DNA of 10,505 nt from Euperipatoides rowelli (taxonomy: Eukaryota; Onychophora; Udeonychophora; Euonychophora; Peripatopsidae). The position numbers and the translations under genes are program-made. The stretch lies in assembly GCA_003024985.2 (NCBI GenBank), contig PXIH01S0017703.1; one strand, 5' to 3'. Of the stretch, positions 1 through 8,787 are shown one piece after another. The stretch's first letter is position 1. Every line of letters begins with the position of its first letter. Below the pieces are notes generated by a model, which worked only from the letters and a program-made list of their open reading frames with translations, had not been told where the DNA came from and searched no databases.

Positions 1-816
1 TACGGCCCTGGCCGGCAGGGATAAGTCCAACAATCGTGACGACCTATGGAAATATATTATTTTATGCAACCACCATTTTACGTTATATTTGTAAACAAAC
101 AGAATCAGGAGTTCATGGGGATTATAGTAGCCTATATAAAGAATAGGATTATGAGAAAATTCTTTAAAACGTAATTTGTCCAAGAAACATTTTATTTAAA
201 CACATACAGTAACTATTCACATCATTGTCTGAAAAATATCTAATTTTTTTACAACCCTCCCCAGTCTCACTCCCTTATTTCTTTCATTAATTTTCTATCT
301 ATCTATTTTCTATGATCCTCTAACCCAATTTTAATTTTCACTTTTTACAAATTAAAAACCTTCCTAATTAACCCATAATTATTTCAACTCAATCCACCTC
401 TTAAATTTTTTTTGTCTTTATTGTAAATGTTTATAATTATGATTTTCGAAAATTTTGGTTTCAAAAAATATTTATGGTAATAAATGTTTGTTTTTTTAAT
501 GTAGATTTATATTTTAATTTTTTTTAAACATAATTTTTCAAAATTTAAGACATATGGGTTATGAGGAAAATGACATACTGTTTAACTAACTATTTGATAT
601 ACACTAAGTTACTTGTGTTTATAATTATGAATGTCTTTGTTATAAACAATATCATGGTTCAGCTAGTGTATGTATAACTCATAACAAATCATTATATAGA
701 TACATGTCTAGTTTGAAATGGATTTTTTGAATAAATTTTTTTGTTAACAGTACTAAAGAATTTAAGACCAGAAAAATATAAATTAAATAAAATGAATATA
801 GTGGTATAAAACTAAC
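1..816 (-). other. AT-rich stretch, presumed start of the hexokinase intron after exon C
   Basis: No downstream hexokinase exon (VNDTVGT) is visible here on the minus strand. The first 50 bases or so are noticeably more GC-rich than what follows and are open in one plus-strand frame (starting TALAGRDKSNNRDDLWK) from the left edge to a stop near 111. That resembles the end of a repeat or a cut-off coding segment, but I do not recognise it. From about 240 to 680 the sequence is low-complexity T/A-rich. Confidence 0.4.
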
Positions 817-1032
817 CGCTCTTCTATCTACTGCCTCCTTAAGAAGTTGAACAACATCCTGCCCTATAACTCCTGAACAATTGAAGCCTTTGGTCCAATT
901 AATGAGTATAGCAGACGTCAAACCATTTTGTTGACAAGGAAAAGAAAATGTAAACCCCAAAGGAAGTTTTTTGTCAAAAATATTTTGGTCCTTCATGAAC
1001 TGGGCAATGCAATCAGCAATGTGGTTAAATAA
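817..1032 (-). CDS. Hexokinase, internal coding exon C (sugar-binding segment)
   Basis: This third hexokinase exon is 216 nt, exactly 72 codons, phase 0 at both ends. It begins [12 protein letters not shown]. It contains [15 protein letters not shown] (the hexokinase signature, with the Ser that contacts glucose), then [13 protein letters not shown] with the Thr-Lys sugar contacts, and ends [14 protein letters not shown]. The acceptor is a T14 run followed directly by AG; the donor is GCG|GTTAGT. Residue for residue it has the same length as the corresponding glucokinase segment, but it spans what are two exons in human glucokinase, so one intron is absent here. The next exon, expected to carry the VNDTVGT motif with the catalytic Asp, is not found between here and the left edge. 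The downstream intron is therefore longer than 816 nt, or the gene continues outside the window. Confidence 0.95.
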
Positions 1033-1278
1033 CTAAAAAAAAAAAAAATGAATTAATAGGAAAACAAAATACTAAAATAAAATTACTGTTTTATGGTAAT
1101 TACTGACGTAGTTCACAAGAAATTATACAAATAAATACAAAGCTTATGATAATGCTATGATGTCAAATCAATTATCAAAGTGATCTGGATACACTACTAC
1201 AATAATAAGTACAATATACAAAAATGTACTGTATGGACTGTAATAGAAAATGTAATTATAAACACCAAAATAATATAT

Positions 1279-1296
1279 ATACAGTATATACTGTAT
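1279..1296. repeat. 18-bp perfect palindrome ATACAGTATATACTGTAT
   Basis: A self-complementary sequence in a hexokinase intron, built from the TACAGTA/TACTGTA heptamer that recurs across the window. No function is assigned. Confidence 0.9.
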
Positions 1297-2229
1297 GATC
1301 TTAAATCAAAACTGCACAAAATCTTTCAAAAATGGAAAAAAAAAAAACAAGGCAAAGTTATATAATGTAACTTGCAGAAGCAACTTATAAGTAAAGATAA
1401 AGACTAATTCAAATTGGAGTATCTGAATTGCTATTTCATTTTAAATATCTTAATTTATAAATAAACAGGCTAGTATATCTAATAACATATATCAAATTGG
1501 CGATTAACATCTAAAAAAAATACATATAAATATAAGGGAAGGGCATAAGTTAATAATGTAAATATATACCTTCCCCCTGCATAAGATCCTAAGTGCATCC
1601 CTCATATAGTATGATCGAGTAAATTTTGTAAAAACATAAGTTAGGATAAAGGACCAGGCCCTCATTGGACTAAAGTCTGATGTCCGCTTATTTGTAATTG
1701 TAGCCTATATTAACATAATTCTTTCTTTAGGATCATTGCATTGTTTATTATTGTTTTGTTTCTGAATATCAATCTTTACATGTACAGTACATAAGTAGTT
1801 CATCGAAGGATGGTATTAACATTCTATATGTAAAAACTTTAGAGGAAAATTCCTTAAATGAGAATAGTTTTGCATTTACATGTATTAAAGATACAGTATA
1901 TAATTAAGATAATTTCTATATCAGACATGATTAAACTAAAATGAAAAAGTCACTTCATTTGCAGAAGTATAGGAAATTGTGAGGGGGGGGGATGATATAG
2001 ATGAGGCTGAAGACTTTTTTCTACATAATCAAGAACTGTTCATTTAGCACTGTATAGTACGTTGATACATCTTGAAATGGCAACTTGTGGAATCAAGGTT
2101 CACTCAAATTTTCNTAAGTGATATTAATAAGTAATGTCTTTCAAATTTCAATTCTATTAAAGTTTAAAAACAAATAAATTACAAATTGTATATTTTCCTC
2201 ATTACGAAAACTTATTAAAAAAAGTTATA

Positions 2230-2807
2230 TGAATGAGTCAACAGTTTGCGGCAAATGTAGAAGAACTCGTAAAGTTTTATTACAATTTTAATACACTTTC
2301 ACATGAGTGTCATTCATGGCCTGGACCACATCCAGTCATTATTCGATTTCTCACAATGTTTGGTCGAATATCTCTGGCGTCAACCGTGACAGGATCTCTT
2401 ATTCTCCTCTTCAATAGTGTGACATCAGGAGCTGGAGTTGAATAAATTTTATCCATGACATAATCCCTCAAGAAAAAGTATGTGTTATGACAGGTGATCA
2501 TGGTGACCATGATGTCGGACCATGCTACCGAATGCACCTGTCAGGGATTGTGCCCTTAAGGAAATATTGATATGGTGGTGCATCATCCTGCTGGAAAATC
2601 ACTTAAGATTGGCACTCTTCAATTGAGGGGCCTTTTCCTATGCAGAAGCCAGTTGGATTACGGAGATTACAGCGCTACCTATTGTTACACAGAAATAATA
2701 AAAACTTTATGAGTTCGCTTACATTTTACCACAAGCTGTTCACTGCTGTTTTTTTAATGATTTTTGCATGAGTGAAGTAGTGTAGCCTACTTTATGAACA
2801 CCTTGTA
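2230..2807 (-). mobile_element. Remnant of a Tc1/mariner-superfamily transposon
   Basis: The transposase relic is followed on its upstream (right) side by an end reading, on the minus strand, TACAAGGTGTTCATAAAGTA (about 2788-2807). This resembles the GTGTTCATAAAGT terminal repeats of the same transposase family as I remember them. The matching left end was not found with confidence; a weak similarity (ctgttcatttagcac, near 2036-2050) may be an eroded copy. The left limit given here is therefore approximate, set just beyond the transposase C-terminus. Target duplications cannot be assigned. Confidence 0.55.
2290..2600 (-). pseudogene. Degenerate Tc1/mariner-like (DD34D-type) transposase relic
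   Basis: Read on the minus strand, 2567-2596 gives FQQDDAPPYQ, matching the FQQDGAPPH motif around the second catalytic Asp of IS630/Tc1/mariner transposases. Further on, HGPTSWSP resembles the RGGP-WPPRSPDLTP block. After a frame change comes FFLRDYVMDKIYSTPAPDV, then LLKRRIRD, matching the conserved FFLWGYVKDKVY-TP segment and C-terminal helices of this family in arthropods and other animals. At least two in-frame stops and one frameshift break it, and the SPDLTPLD block carrying the third catalytic Asp is eroded (SPVITHT). The N-terminal DNA-binding half is not recognisable. It is therefore a dead fragment lying inside a hexokinase intron, transcribed on the same strand. Confidence 0.8.
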
Positions 2808-3045
2808 TTATAGTAGAATTTAAAATATTTGTACATTTAAAAGTAATATTTCTATTCCTTTTTTATCCTCCCCTTATCCTTATAAACACGCATTCTTATT
2901 ACTCTTATCCTCTATTATTTACTCTCAAGCATAGTCCTTTCAATGATCAACATCTCTTTTTTTTTTTTTTTTTAAAAGAGATATAAAAAAATTTGAATAT
3001 TTTTGTTGGAATTATTACCTAAAATAGAAAAAAATAAATATTCAC

Positions 3046-3185
3046 CTCCACTCCAGTTCCCATCATTATCGATTGCGGAACAACATAGATTTTGCTAGCC
3101 ATGTCGCTCTGTTTCCCCTTCAGGTCAATGAGAAGAACCCTGAAATTTGTTCCTCCTAAATCTAATGCTAGAAATGGACCAGTTT
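3046..3185 (-). CDS. Hexokinase, internal coding exon B (phosphate-1 loop)
   Basis: This is the second hexokinase exon in the window, 140 nt on the minus strand. After two bases completing the split Glu codon it reads [18 protein letters not shown], then [18 protein letters not shown], and ends [20 protein letters not shown] is the diagnostic ATP phosphate-binding motif of the hexokinase/actin-like ATPase fold. The acceptor is TTTTTTTTAAAATAG and the donor is GAG|GTGAAT, leaving phase 0. In human glucokinase the equivalent exon ends at the residue before LFDYI, and here exon C begins LFNHI, so both boundaries are conserved. The stretch between the LLI strand and KIY is shorter than in glucokinase, consistent with a surface-loop length difference. 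There are no frameshifts or stop codons, so this looks like a functional gene under selection. Confidence 0.95.
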
Positions 3186-3217
3186 CTATTTTAAAAAAAA
3201 TGCAATATTATATAAGT

Positions 3218-3616
3218 TTAAAGTGAAGGCTATTGTCAATGCTATTTCAACTTTGTCAATTATTTTCTTTTGCCAAGAAAATAATTGACAAAGTTAAAAA
3301 ATATGTTTTTATTCATCAAATTTTCTTATTTCAAAAAAATGTTTTGAAGTTTTATACAATGCTAGAGAAGAACGAACACGTCATCTATTACATCACCTTA
3401 AACAGAAATCAAAGCAAATAAGCTGGTGTTTGCTTTGATTTCTATTTAAGATGATGTCATAGATGACATGTTTGTTCTGCTCTAACATTATATAAAACTT
3501 AGATTTTAACACCTTTTTAAATGAAATAAGAAACTTTGATGAATTTTACATTTTTTTAGCAAAATAAAACTAAATTGACAAATTTGAAAATAAAATTGAT
3601 AATACACTTTAACACT
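3218..3616. repeat. Long fold-back (inverted repeat) element, about 400 bp
   Basis: Two arms of roughly 190-200 bp are imperfect reverse complements around a centre near 3420-3428. The innermost 21 bp (3399-3419 against 3429-3449) differ at one base. Further out, tcatctattacatca pairs with tgatgtcatagatga, gttttatacaatgctag with ctctaacattatataaaac, and ttcatcaaattttcttattt with aaataagaaactttgatgaa. Outermost, gtttaaagtg pairs with cactttaac. Inside the left arm is a separate perfect hairpin (3249-3295). No coding capacity is seen. It resembles a MITE or fold-back element inserted in the hexokinase intron; target duplications were not resolved. Confidence 0.8.
3249..3295. repeat. Perfect 21-bp stem hairpin
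   Basis: AACTTTGTCAATTATTTTCTT (3249-3269) is followed by a 5-nt spacer (ttgcc) and its exact reverse complement (3275-3295). It lies in the left arm of the larger fold-back. The right arm holds only one matching copy (tttgtcaat near 3575), so this is a secondary palindrome within the element. Confidence 0.9.
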
Positions 3617-5362
3617 TTTTCCATTTAACATAAAAATACATTTTCTTAGGCCTGTAAAAAATAAGATGTTTCATTGCGCCCAAATCAAGCTAATGGCTGA
3701 GAGAATCGATATGGAAGTGTTTACTTGTGAACATAAGTTAGGTCTAAAATATTTTGAAAAATACTTTATTCCAAATTTAAGAGTCAGCCAAGATAAATGT
3801 TTAGCTTGAGAAAAATGAGTAGCATATGTACTTAATTAATCTGTAAATAAATGAGCAATAAGTCTTTTTGTTTTTTTTTAAACAAAGGTTACCGGCACTG
3901 AAATTGATTAGAATCTTCGATCATAATTACAGTATCTACTAATTTCTTGACCTTACATATGAACAAAGAATACTACTTGAAATATTTCTAGATTAGAAAG
4001 TAACAAGGCAAGTTTACTATTAACTTGCTAATAGGTGACAATTTGAATATAGGACAACGGTGTTCCTCTCAACCTTTAATACCCAAGCCTCATTTTAATT
4101 GATGGAGGCATTCTTTCGCCTTACCTCATATCATACATACAAATTGAGCTACATACAATTTAATTGTTAAAAATAATTTTTTTTTTATTCTAAGAGAGAG
4201 ATGATTGAGCCAGTATTTAATTCACAAATTAATAAGTCAAAAAATTGTAAGGAACTTTTATTTAATATACTAAACTGCTTACTATAGGCCTATTCCTTCA
4301 ACTGGTTCTAAATTTAGGCCAAAGAAATAAGAAATAAGCTTATTGTAGCATAGCTCTTTGTTAAAATAATATACCAAGACAATTTTTTTTAAAATAACTT
4401 CAGTTGCTTTGCGACACAAATATTATTGTTGCTGTATATTATAAAAAATTACATTAAAATCCAACTTTGCTTTTTTTAATATAATTTTTTTATAATTGCA
4501 ATAATTTTTTCCTTTTCCTTACTCTACTAAATAAAGCGTACTTTATCGAATATTAATACAGTATTTATTTTAGCTTCTACAGAATGTCACCAATTATGGG
4601 TTAAAACTAGCAGCCAAGTCAAATGAAATACTAATATAGGCTACAATACAGAAAGATTTTTTAATATATGCCTTTAAGAAAGTTTTATTCCTATACGATA
4701 AGGGAAAGCTTTATTTTTTTTTCTTATTTGTCGAGCAAGGAAAAGGAAAAAAAATATTGCAATTAAATTATACTGTATATTATGAAACAACGGTAAAGAT
4801 AATTAGGAAGAAAATATTAAATTATGATGAATAAAACTTTAATCTTTAGATATCTTACTTATCCCTCTATTTTCCATTTCTTAATAAATTGTCATTGGTC
4901 TTTTAAAAGAACATGGCTCATAAGTAATATTGTGGCCGAAAGCCAATGTTTACAATCGAGCCTAAAATGTTCACCTTGTGTAGTGTTGTATAATGAATTT
5001 TTAACCCAAGTGAATTTAATCAGCAAGTCACATGTAGGCTAGTTTGCTAATAAACATTTTCTATTACTCCATGCTCTAATAACATTCAAAAATAAGACAG
5101 ACAGATAAACGTCAAAGGCAAAACTGAAGGCCAGCCTAAATCTGAACAACATTTGTTTCTTCCCGCAATAAACTAAAAAAGATAACATCATTATGGTTTA
5201 CAAGCTTAGAGTTTATTTTTTAAACGATAAATTGAATTGTTGCACTCGAGAAAATTTCTTTTAGAAATGTTTTATTTACATTAAGCCTATTTGGAACATC
5301 ATTTACTAGTACCATTATTTATTTTTAAAAAAATTATGGTAGGCTAGCGGCTACCCTATATC

Positions 5363-5423
5363 GTGAAATATAATCCTATATTAGTAGATCTACATTATCT
5401 ACTAATCTAGGATTATATTTCAC
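5363..5423. repeat. Near-perfect 27-bp stem hairpin
   Basis: The left arm 5363-5389 (beginning GTGAAATATAATCCTA) and right arm 5397-5423 are reverse complements with a single mismatch, separated by a 7-nt loop. Outside them GTAGGC (5339-5344) and GCCTAC (5429-5434) also pair, with an asymmetric bulge. The shape suits either a tiny palindromic MITE or a small-RNA precursor-like hairpin; nothing here decides between them. Confidence 0.85.
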
Positions 5424-5739
5424 AGTATGCCTACTTCTAATAAAAATTTAATATTTTAAAAAGCACCTCCAAAAGATTTTTTTTTTTGCCACCTGAACTT
5501 AAAAATTTTCCATTTTTTTACAAATTTAGAACCATTCTGTTTCATCTTCGAGTTGAAGGTACCGGTACCAAAATAAAATTGAGCTTGTCTAACCATCCAG
5601 CACTGCATTTTTTTTTTGTAAGTAGGCTATCAAAAATTAGGTTTATATCTTAAAAAAAATGAAGGCAGGTTTAGTCCTGGATTTTACTGGAATTTGTTTT
5701 AATGAAACCAATTTTTTAATATCCAATATTATATCTTAT

Positions 5740-5822
5740 CTCATTTGGCTCCACTAGTTTATGTCGGGACAAGCCTGTGAAGGAATAACTTTGAGATAAA
5801 TAAATAAAAAATAAAAAAATTA
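5740..5822 (+). repeat. Possible 3' tail of a non-LTR retroelement
   Basis: A segment of ordinary composition (ggctccactagtttatgtcgg, then gacaagcctgtgaagg) ends in gagataaataaataaaaaat followed by an A-rich run. Short ATAA/TAAA tandem tails after unique sequence are typical of truncated CR1/L2-like or SINE insertions. No reverse transcriptase or polymerase III promoter box is seen, so the assignment is weak. Confidence 0.25.
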
Positions 5823-6319
5823 GAAAATTGATCTTTGTAAGCCTGAATCAGGAATTCTTAAGTTGAATTGGTGTGGTCTATTGAAATGTAAAAACATATG
5901 GGCTTTTAAGTAATGTGACCCCACTAATGGAAGCAACCACAAGAATTGAAAGATTCCTCTCTTACTGAATACTCCTGAATATAATATGCAAACATTTGAT
6001 CCATTTCTATCATTTTTATAATAAATTGTAGAACACAACATTAAATTAAAATCTATCCTTCCATTTGTTAACACAGGAAGAAATAAAAGTCAAATGAATT
6101 AAAATGAGAGGTTAAAAATTAGAAGTACCGGTTTTCAATTGCTCATCCATTAAAAACTGCTTAGACCTGAATATTCACGTGACTAGAGTAGCCTATAAGG
6201 CAATAAAAAAATTATTTTCCTCATAACGCAAACTTTCAATCTACTCCTTATATTATCATATTGATTCAAATTCATTAATGACAACAGAAGTTTTAAGAGC
6301 AAATTTAAATGAATCCTAC

Positions 6320-6482
6320 CTGTCCCATCTGGAACAGACCTAACATATGATGGTAACATTTTCATAGATGCTGATTGACCACCAGACTTCTTTAACCCAT
6401 TATTCATTTCCTGCAACATCAACTCGGAAACTTTCTGTATATCTTGATCAGAAAGATCTAAAACTTTAATCTCTTCTTCAAT
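6320..6482 (-). CDS. Hexokinase, internal coding exon A (N-terminal helix to PDGT)
   Basis: This exon encodes the start of a hexokinase domain; hexokinase phosphorylates glucose with ATP at the first step of glycolysis in the cytosol. The minus-strand reading begins IEEEIKVLDLSDQDIQKV, continues through ELMLQEMNNGLKK, and ends with the family signature MKMLPSYVRSVPDGT. It is preceded by an acceptor (TTATTTACAG) and followed by a donor (ACAG|GTAGGA). Its length is 163 nt, entering in phase 0 and leaving in phase 1. From memory, human glucokinase exon 2 has the same length and phases, and the residues align without a gap. The split codon joins exon B to give Glu (PDGTE). The initiator exon, usually encoding about 15-21 residues, is not identified upstream on this strand. 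Whether the full protein has one hexokinase domain or two in tandem cannot be told from this fragment. Confidence 0.95.
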
Positions 6483-6509
6483 CTGTAAATAAGATCAAGT
6501 ACAAATAAG

Positions 6510-6554
6510 TTTTTTTTTTTTTTTTTTTGGGGGGGGGGGGGGGGGGGAGGGAGG
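6510..6554. repeat. T19/G19 double homopolymer
   Basis: Nineteen T (6510-6528) are followed immediately by nineteen G (6529-6547) and then AGGGAGG. On the hexokinase-sense strand this reads as a C-rich run followed by A19, ending 27 nt before exon A. The G tract could form a quadruplex on the plus strand. The exact lengths may be affected by sequencing or assembly. Confidence 0.9.
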
Positions 6555-7260
6555 TTTTATTTTTAATTGAGTCATCACATTTGGAGTATCGATGTCTTTT
6601 AATTTTTATTTTATAAAGACATTTTATTAAAGGTTTGATATTAATTTCAATGTTATACATGGATAACAAGTTACGTTAAATAAACTAATGCATAATATTC
6701 AACTATAAAATACTGTATAGGACATCCATAAAATATGAGAACAGCTTCAACATTTTTTATTCATTCATTATTGCCTTAAAAAAAATCAATTTACAAACAG
6801 TATGTTAGATGAAAAAAAAAATCAAAGTACAGTAGGCTATATAAAAAGGATACATAGTTAATACTACTTCAATATGCCATAGTTTAGTAAAGTCATATTT
6901 ATTAAAAATCTGTTGCACTTTTAAAAGCCTACATATTCAGAGCTATTATTTCAATTGCTTGAGTAATGTACAATTTCATCTTATAAAATTCATTACAGTG
7001 GCTAGTATGGACGCATCTGCAATGTCTTTTACATGACTACACAAGTAAAACAAAAAAATTGTATCAAATATGCTGAATAAAGAAACCAAAGAACAGCACA
7101 ACTGGGAATGCACTGAAAATCCATGTTAAGTTATTCCTTTCGAAAATATGAAGAAGCACTACCTTGTGTCCAAAATATTGCTGGAATATTTTTTTAGAGC
7201 ATTGATATTAAAAATTATGAGACATTTAAAACGATGGACCATATGATATGCTAGTAGGTA
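6555..7260. other. AT-rich stretch without recognisable genes
   Basis: I checked the minus strand for a hexokinase first exon and found none with a phase-0 donor. The sequence is AT-rich with scattered TACTGTA and TAGGCTA heptamers, and otherwise shows nothing I can name. Confidence 0.6.
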
Positions 7261-7269
7261 TAATATGTA

Positions 7270-8170
7270 TGTTCGAGGACAGCTTCCAGTTCCGGTTTGT
7301 ATCTAGGTCAAAGGTAAGGACAGTCAAAATCCAAGATGGCCGACTTCTTAAGGGGTTTTTACCGGAAATATATTATGATGTACAGTGTTCTCCCCAGAAA
7401 TTTTTACCAGCCGGGTGGAATGAAGCAATACAAAAAAATCTTGATTATTGTCTTGTTTCACGACAGAATTTAGTGTGTATCAGATTGAATATCATAAGCT
7501 CTCTATATTGGCTTTAACGCAAGAAACCAAGCTGGTCTTGGGAGTCTTGAGACTAGTTCGGTTTTTTCATCACTATTAATTACAAATGTCTTAAATTACT
7601 TTTCCATTCCTGCTCATTATTTTCCCATGTCAATTCACAAAATTAATTAGCCGGGTGGTCAATAAAACCAGCCGGGTGGCGCACCCGCTTAAAATGTTCT
7701 GGGGAGAACACTGGTGTATTATGGATAATATTGTACTTAAGTCCACCCATAATGCATTAGAAAATCCAAGATGGCAAACTTCCTGTTCCTATTTTTGGTA
7801 GGTTTAAGGGGTTGTTAAGACCGGAAGTGGGGTAATTAGAGATTTATGACTTCCGGTTCCTATCCTAGAAGTTTAGGACAGCTCCCATAATGCATTACAA
7901 AATCCAAGATGGCCAACATCCAGTTCCTGTCTTAGTGTTTTAGGTTCTAGGACACCCTATTAACCAGCACTTCCGGTTTAGACTCCTCCCACTTCCGGTT
8001 CCTGTCCTAGAAGTTCAGGACAGATCTTGTATCTAGGTCATCCATTGTTTTAGTGTTATTTTCGGTTTTAGAACCGGAAGTGATGTCATCCAAGATGGCT
8101 GACTTCCGGTTTAGGTTGCAGGACCACATTACCCATCATGCAAAATCCAAGATGGCAGACTGGAAGTGCG
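7270..8170. repeat. Degenerate repeat array rich in ETS-, YY1- and ZNF143-like motifs
   Basis: Diverged units share the order: cctgtcctagaagttcagga, cag, a CCCATAATGCATTA or gtatctaggtca segment, aaaatCCAAGATGGC, then gACTTCCGGTT. CCAAGATGGC occurs at 7331, 7766, 7904, 8090 and 8147, always on the plus strand. Perfect ACTTCCGG/CCGGAAGT occurs at about 7821, 7849, 7969, 7991, 8074 and 8102. CCCATAATGCATTA occurs at 7746 and 7884, with a variant at 8132. These match the well-known binding motifs for ETS factors, YY1 and ZNF143. A later AAAATGGCGGAT at about 8246 may be a further YY1-like site. No coding frame spans the array. It may be a repeat family that happens to resemble promoter motifs, or a true regulatory cluster. 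Confidence 0.75.
7383..7713. mobile_element. MITE with CAGTGTTCTCCCCAGAA inverted ends (hAT-like)
   Basis: The left end CAGTGTTCTCCCCAGAA (7383-7399) is mirrored by TTCTGGGGAGAACACTG (7697-7713), a perfect 17-bp terminal inverted repeat. The interior has three direct copies of AGCCGGGTGG (at about 7409, 7649 and 7670) and a CGGGTGGCGCACCCG hairpin near the right end. At 331 bp with no transposase it is non-autonomous. CAG-starting ends suggest the hAT superfamily. The duplicated target is unclear: ATATTATG and GTATTATG flank the element, but a few bases outside the CAG ends. It splits the surrounding motif array, so it inserted after the array formed. Confidence 0.85.
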
Positions 8171-8760
8171 CAGAAAAAACTTAGAAAAATTTTTCGAAAA
8201 AAAAAAAATTTTCATGAAAACTGTATAAACTCATTAATTTATTCAAAATGGCGGATATTTTCAAACTGACCACAAAAAAAATTAAAAAAAAAAAAAAATC
8301 AAAAAGTCGAAAAATTTTAAAAATCATCAGATTGACTTCTAAATTGAAATTATAAGAGATAATGAGATATTACAAATGTAAATTCATGGACGAGTCAATA
8401 TCTCAAAAGGGTGTGGAAGCTGGGAAGGGTGAAAAATTAGAAATAATCCAATCAAGTTGAAATTGAATAGGATGCTTAAGATAATTATTTAAATAATATT
8501 TACAAAGTCCTAGTGTATAAAAATATAGTTATTAATAATATCTAAATATTACGAACAGTCGTCATCCCCAATAATTTTTTAATCCGCTCAAAATAAGTAA
8601 GAATTGATGTCATAATCATGTAGATCGCCTAAAATTACCCCGGGGTAGGTGATTTCAGCTCAATCTGACAAGTAATCTATGAATTATAAACGATTACAAA
8701 CAAATAATTTGATATACAGTAGCTATGGTGCCGACATGGCCACGGCTATTAAAATATTTC
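8171..8760. other. Low-complexity and AT-rich stretch
   Basis: Runs such as gaaaaatttttcgaaaaa and several A8-A15 tracts fill 8180-8320. A TACCCCGGGGTA palindrome lies at 8636-8647. No gene or mobile element is recognised. Confidence 0.5.
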
Positions 8761-8770
8761 ACGGGGGAAT

Positions 8771-8787
8771 ACACACACACACACACA
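8771..8787. repeat. (AC)n microsatellite
   Basis: About eight and a half AC dinucleotides, framed by GAAT on the left and ATTC on the right. The open frame running through it (8725-8997) encodes a THTHTH run and looks non-coding. Confidence 0.95.

Larger units (their letters stand above)
1033..3045 (-). other. Hexokinase intron between exons B and C
   Basis: This 2013 nt intron runs on the minus strand from donor GTGAAT to an acceptor preceded by T14. It contains the transposase relic at about 2290-2600 and the transposon end near 2807. It also contains an 18 bp perfect palindrome at 1279-1296, a short G run at about 1982-1990 and a T-rich hairpin at 2952-2982. The stretch 1300-2040 is otherwise plain AT-rich sequence without a recognisable feature. 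Confidence 0.85.
3186..6319 (-). other. Hexokinase intron between exons A and B
   Basis: This 3134 nt intron runs on the minus strand from donor GTAGGA to acceptor AAAATAG. It is strongly AT-rich and contains no convincing coding sequence. Its contents are a fold-back element at 3218-3616, a hairpin at 5363-5423, a KpnI/AgeI-type palindrome GGTACCGGTACC at 5558-5569 and an A-rich tail at about 5750-5822. Stretches 3620-5330 and 5830-6310 show only AT-rich sequence with homopolymers; the open frames there have no recognisable motifs. Confidence 0.85.

Noticed and set aside
2233-2445. Plus-strand open frame of 70 codons
   Set aside because: It lies opposite the transposase relic and has no recognisable motif, so it is a shadow frame.
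2952-2982. Hairpin ATCTCTTTT...AAAAGAGAT around a T run as a terminator
   Set aside because: In an animal intron this is most simply an expanded T tract with chance flanking complementarity.
4824-5042. Plus-strand open frame of 72 codons
   Set aside because: No known domain, no splice or start context, and composition like the surrounding intron; likely chance.
5820-6074. Minus-strand open frame of 84 codons in the hexokinase intron
   Set aside because: No motif I can recognise and no supporting splice sites in a matching phase; probably chance.
7158-7237. Candidate hexokinase first exon on the minus strand, ATG at about 7237 followed by an open frame and an AAG|GTAGTG donor
   Set aside because: The donor leaves phase 2 whereas exon A needs phase 0, and the encoded residues do not resemble a hexokinase N-terminus.
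7248-7517. Plus-strand open frame of 89 codons
   Set aside because: It crosses the boundary between the motif array and the MITE, so it is an artefact of insertion.
7270-8170. Motif array as the hexokinase promoter
   Set aside because: YY1-like cores all point in the plus direction, no compatible minus-strand first exon was found next to it, and the repeated structure suggests a repeat family. It is kept only as a finding to test.
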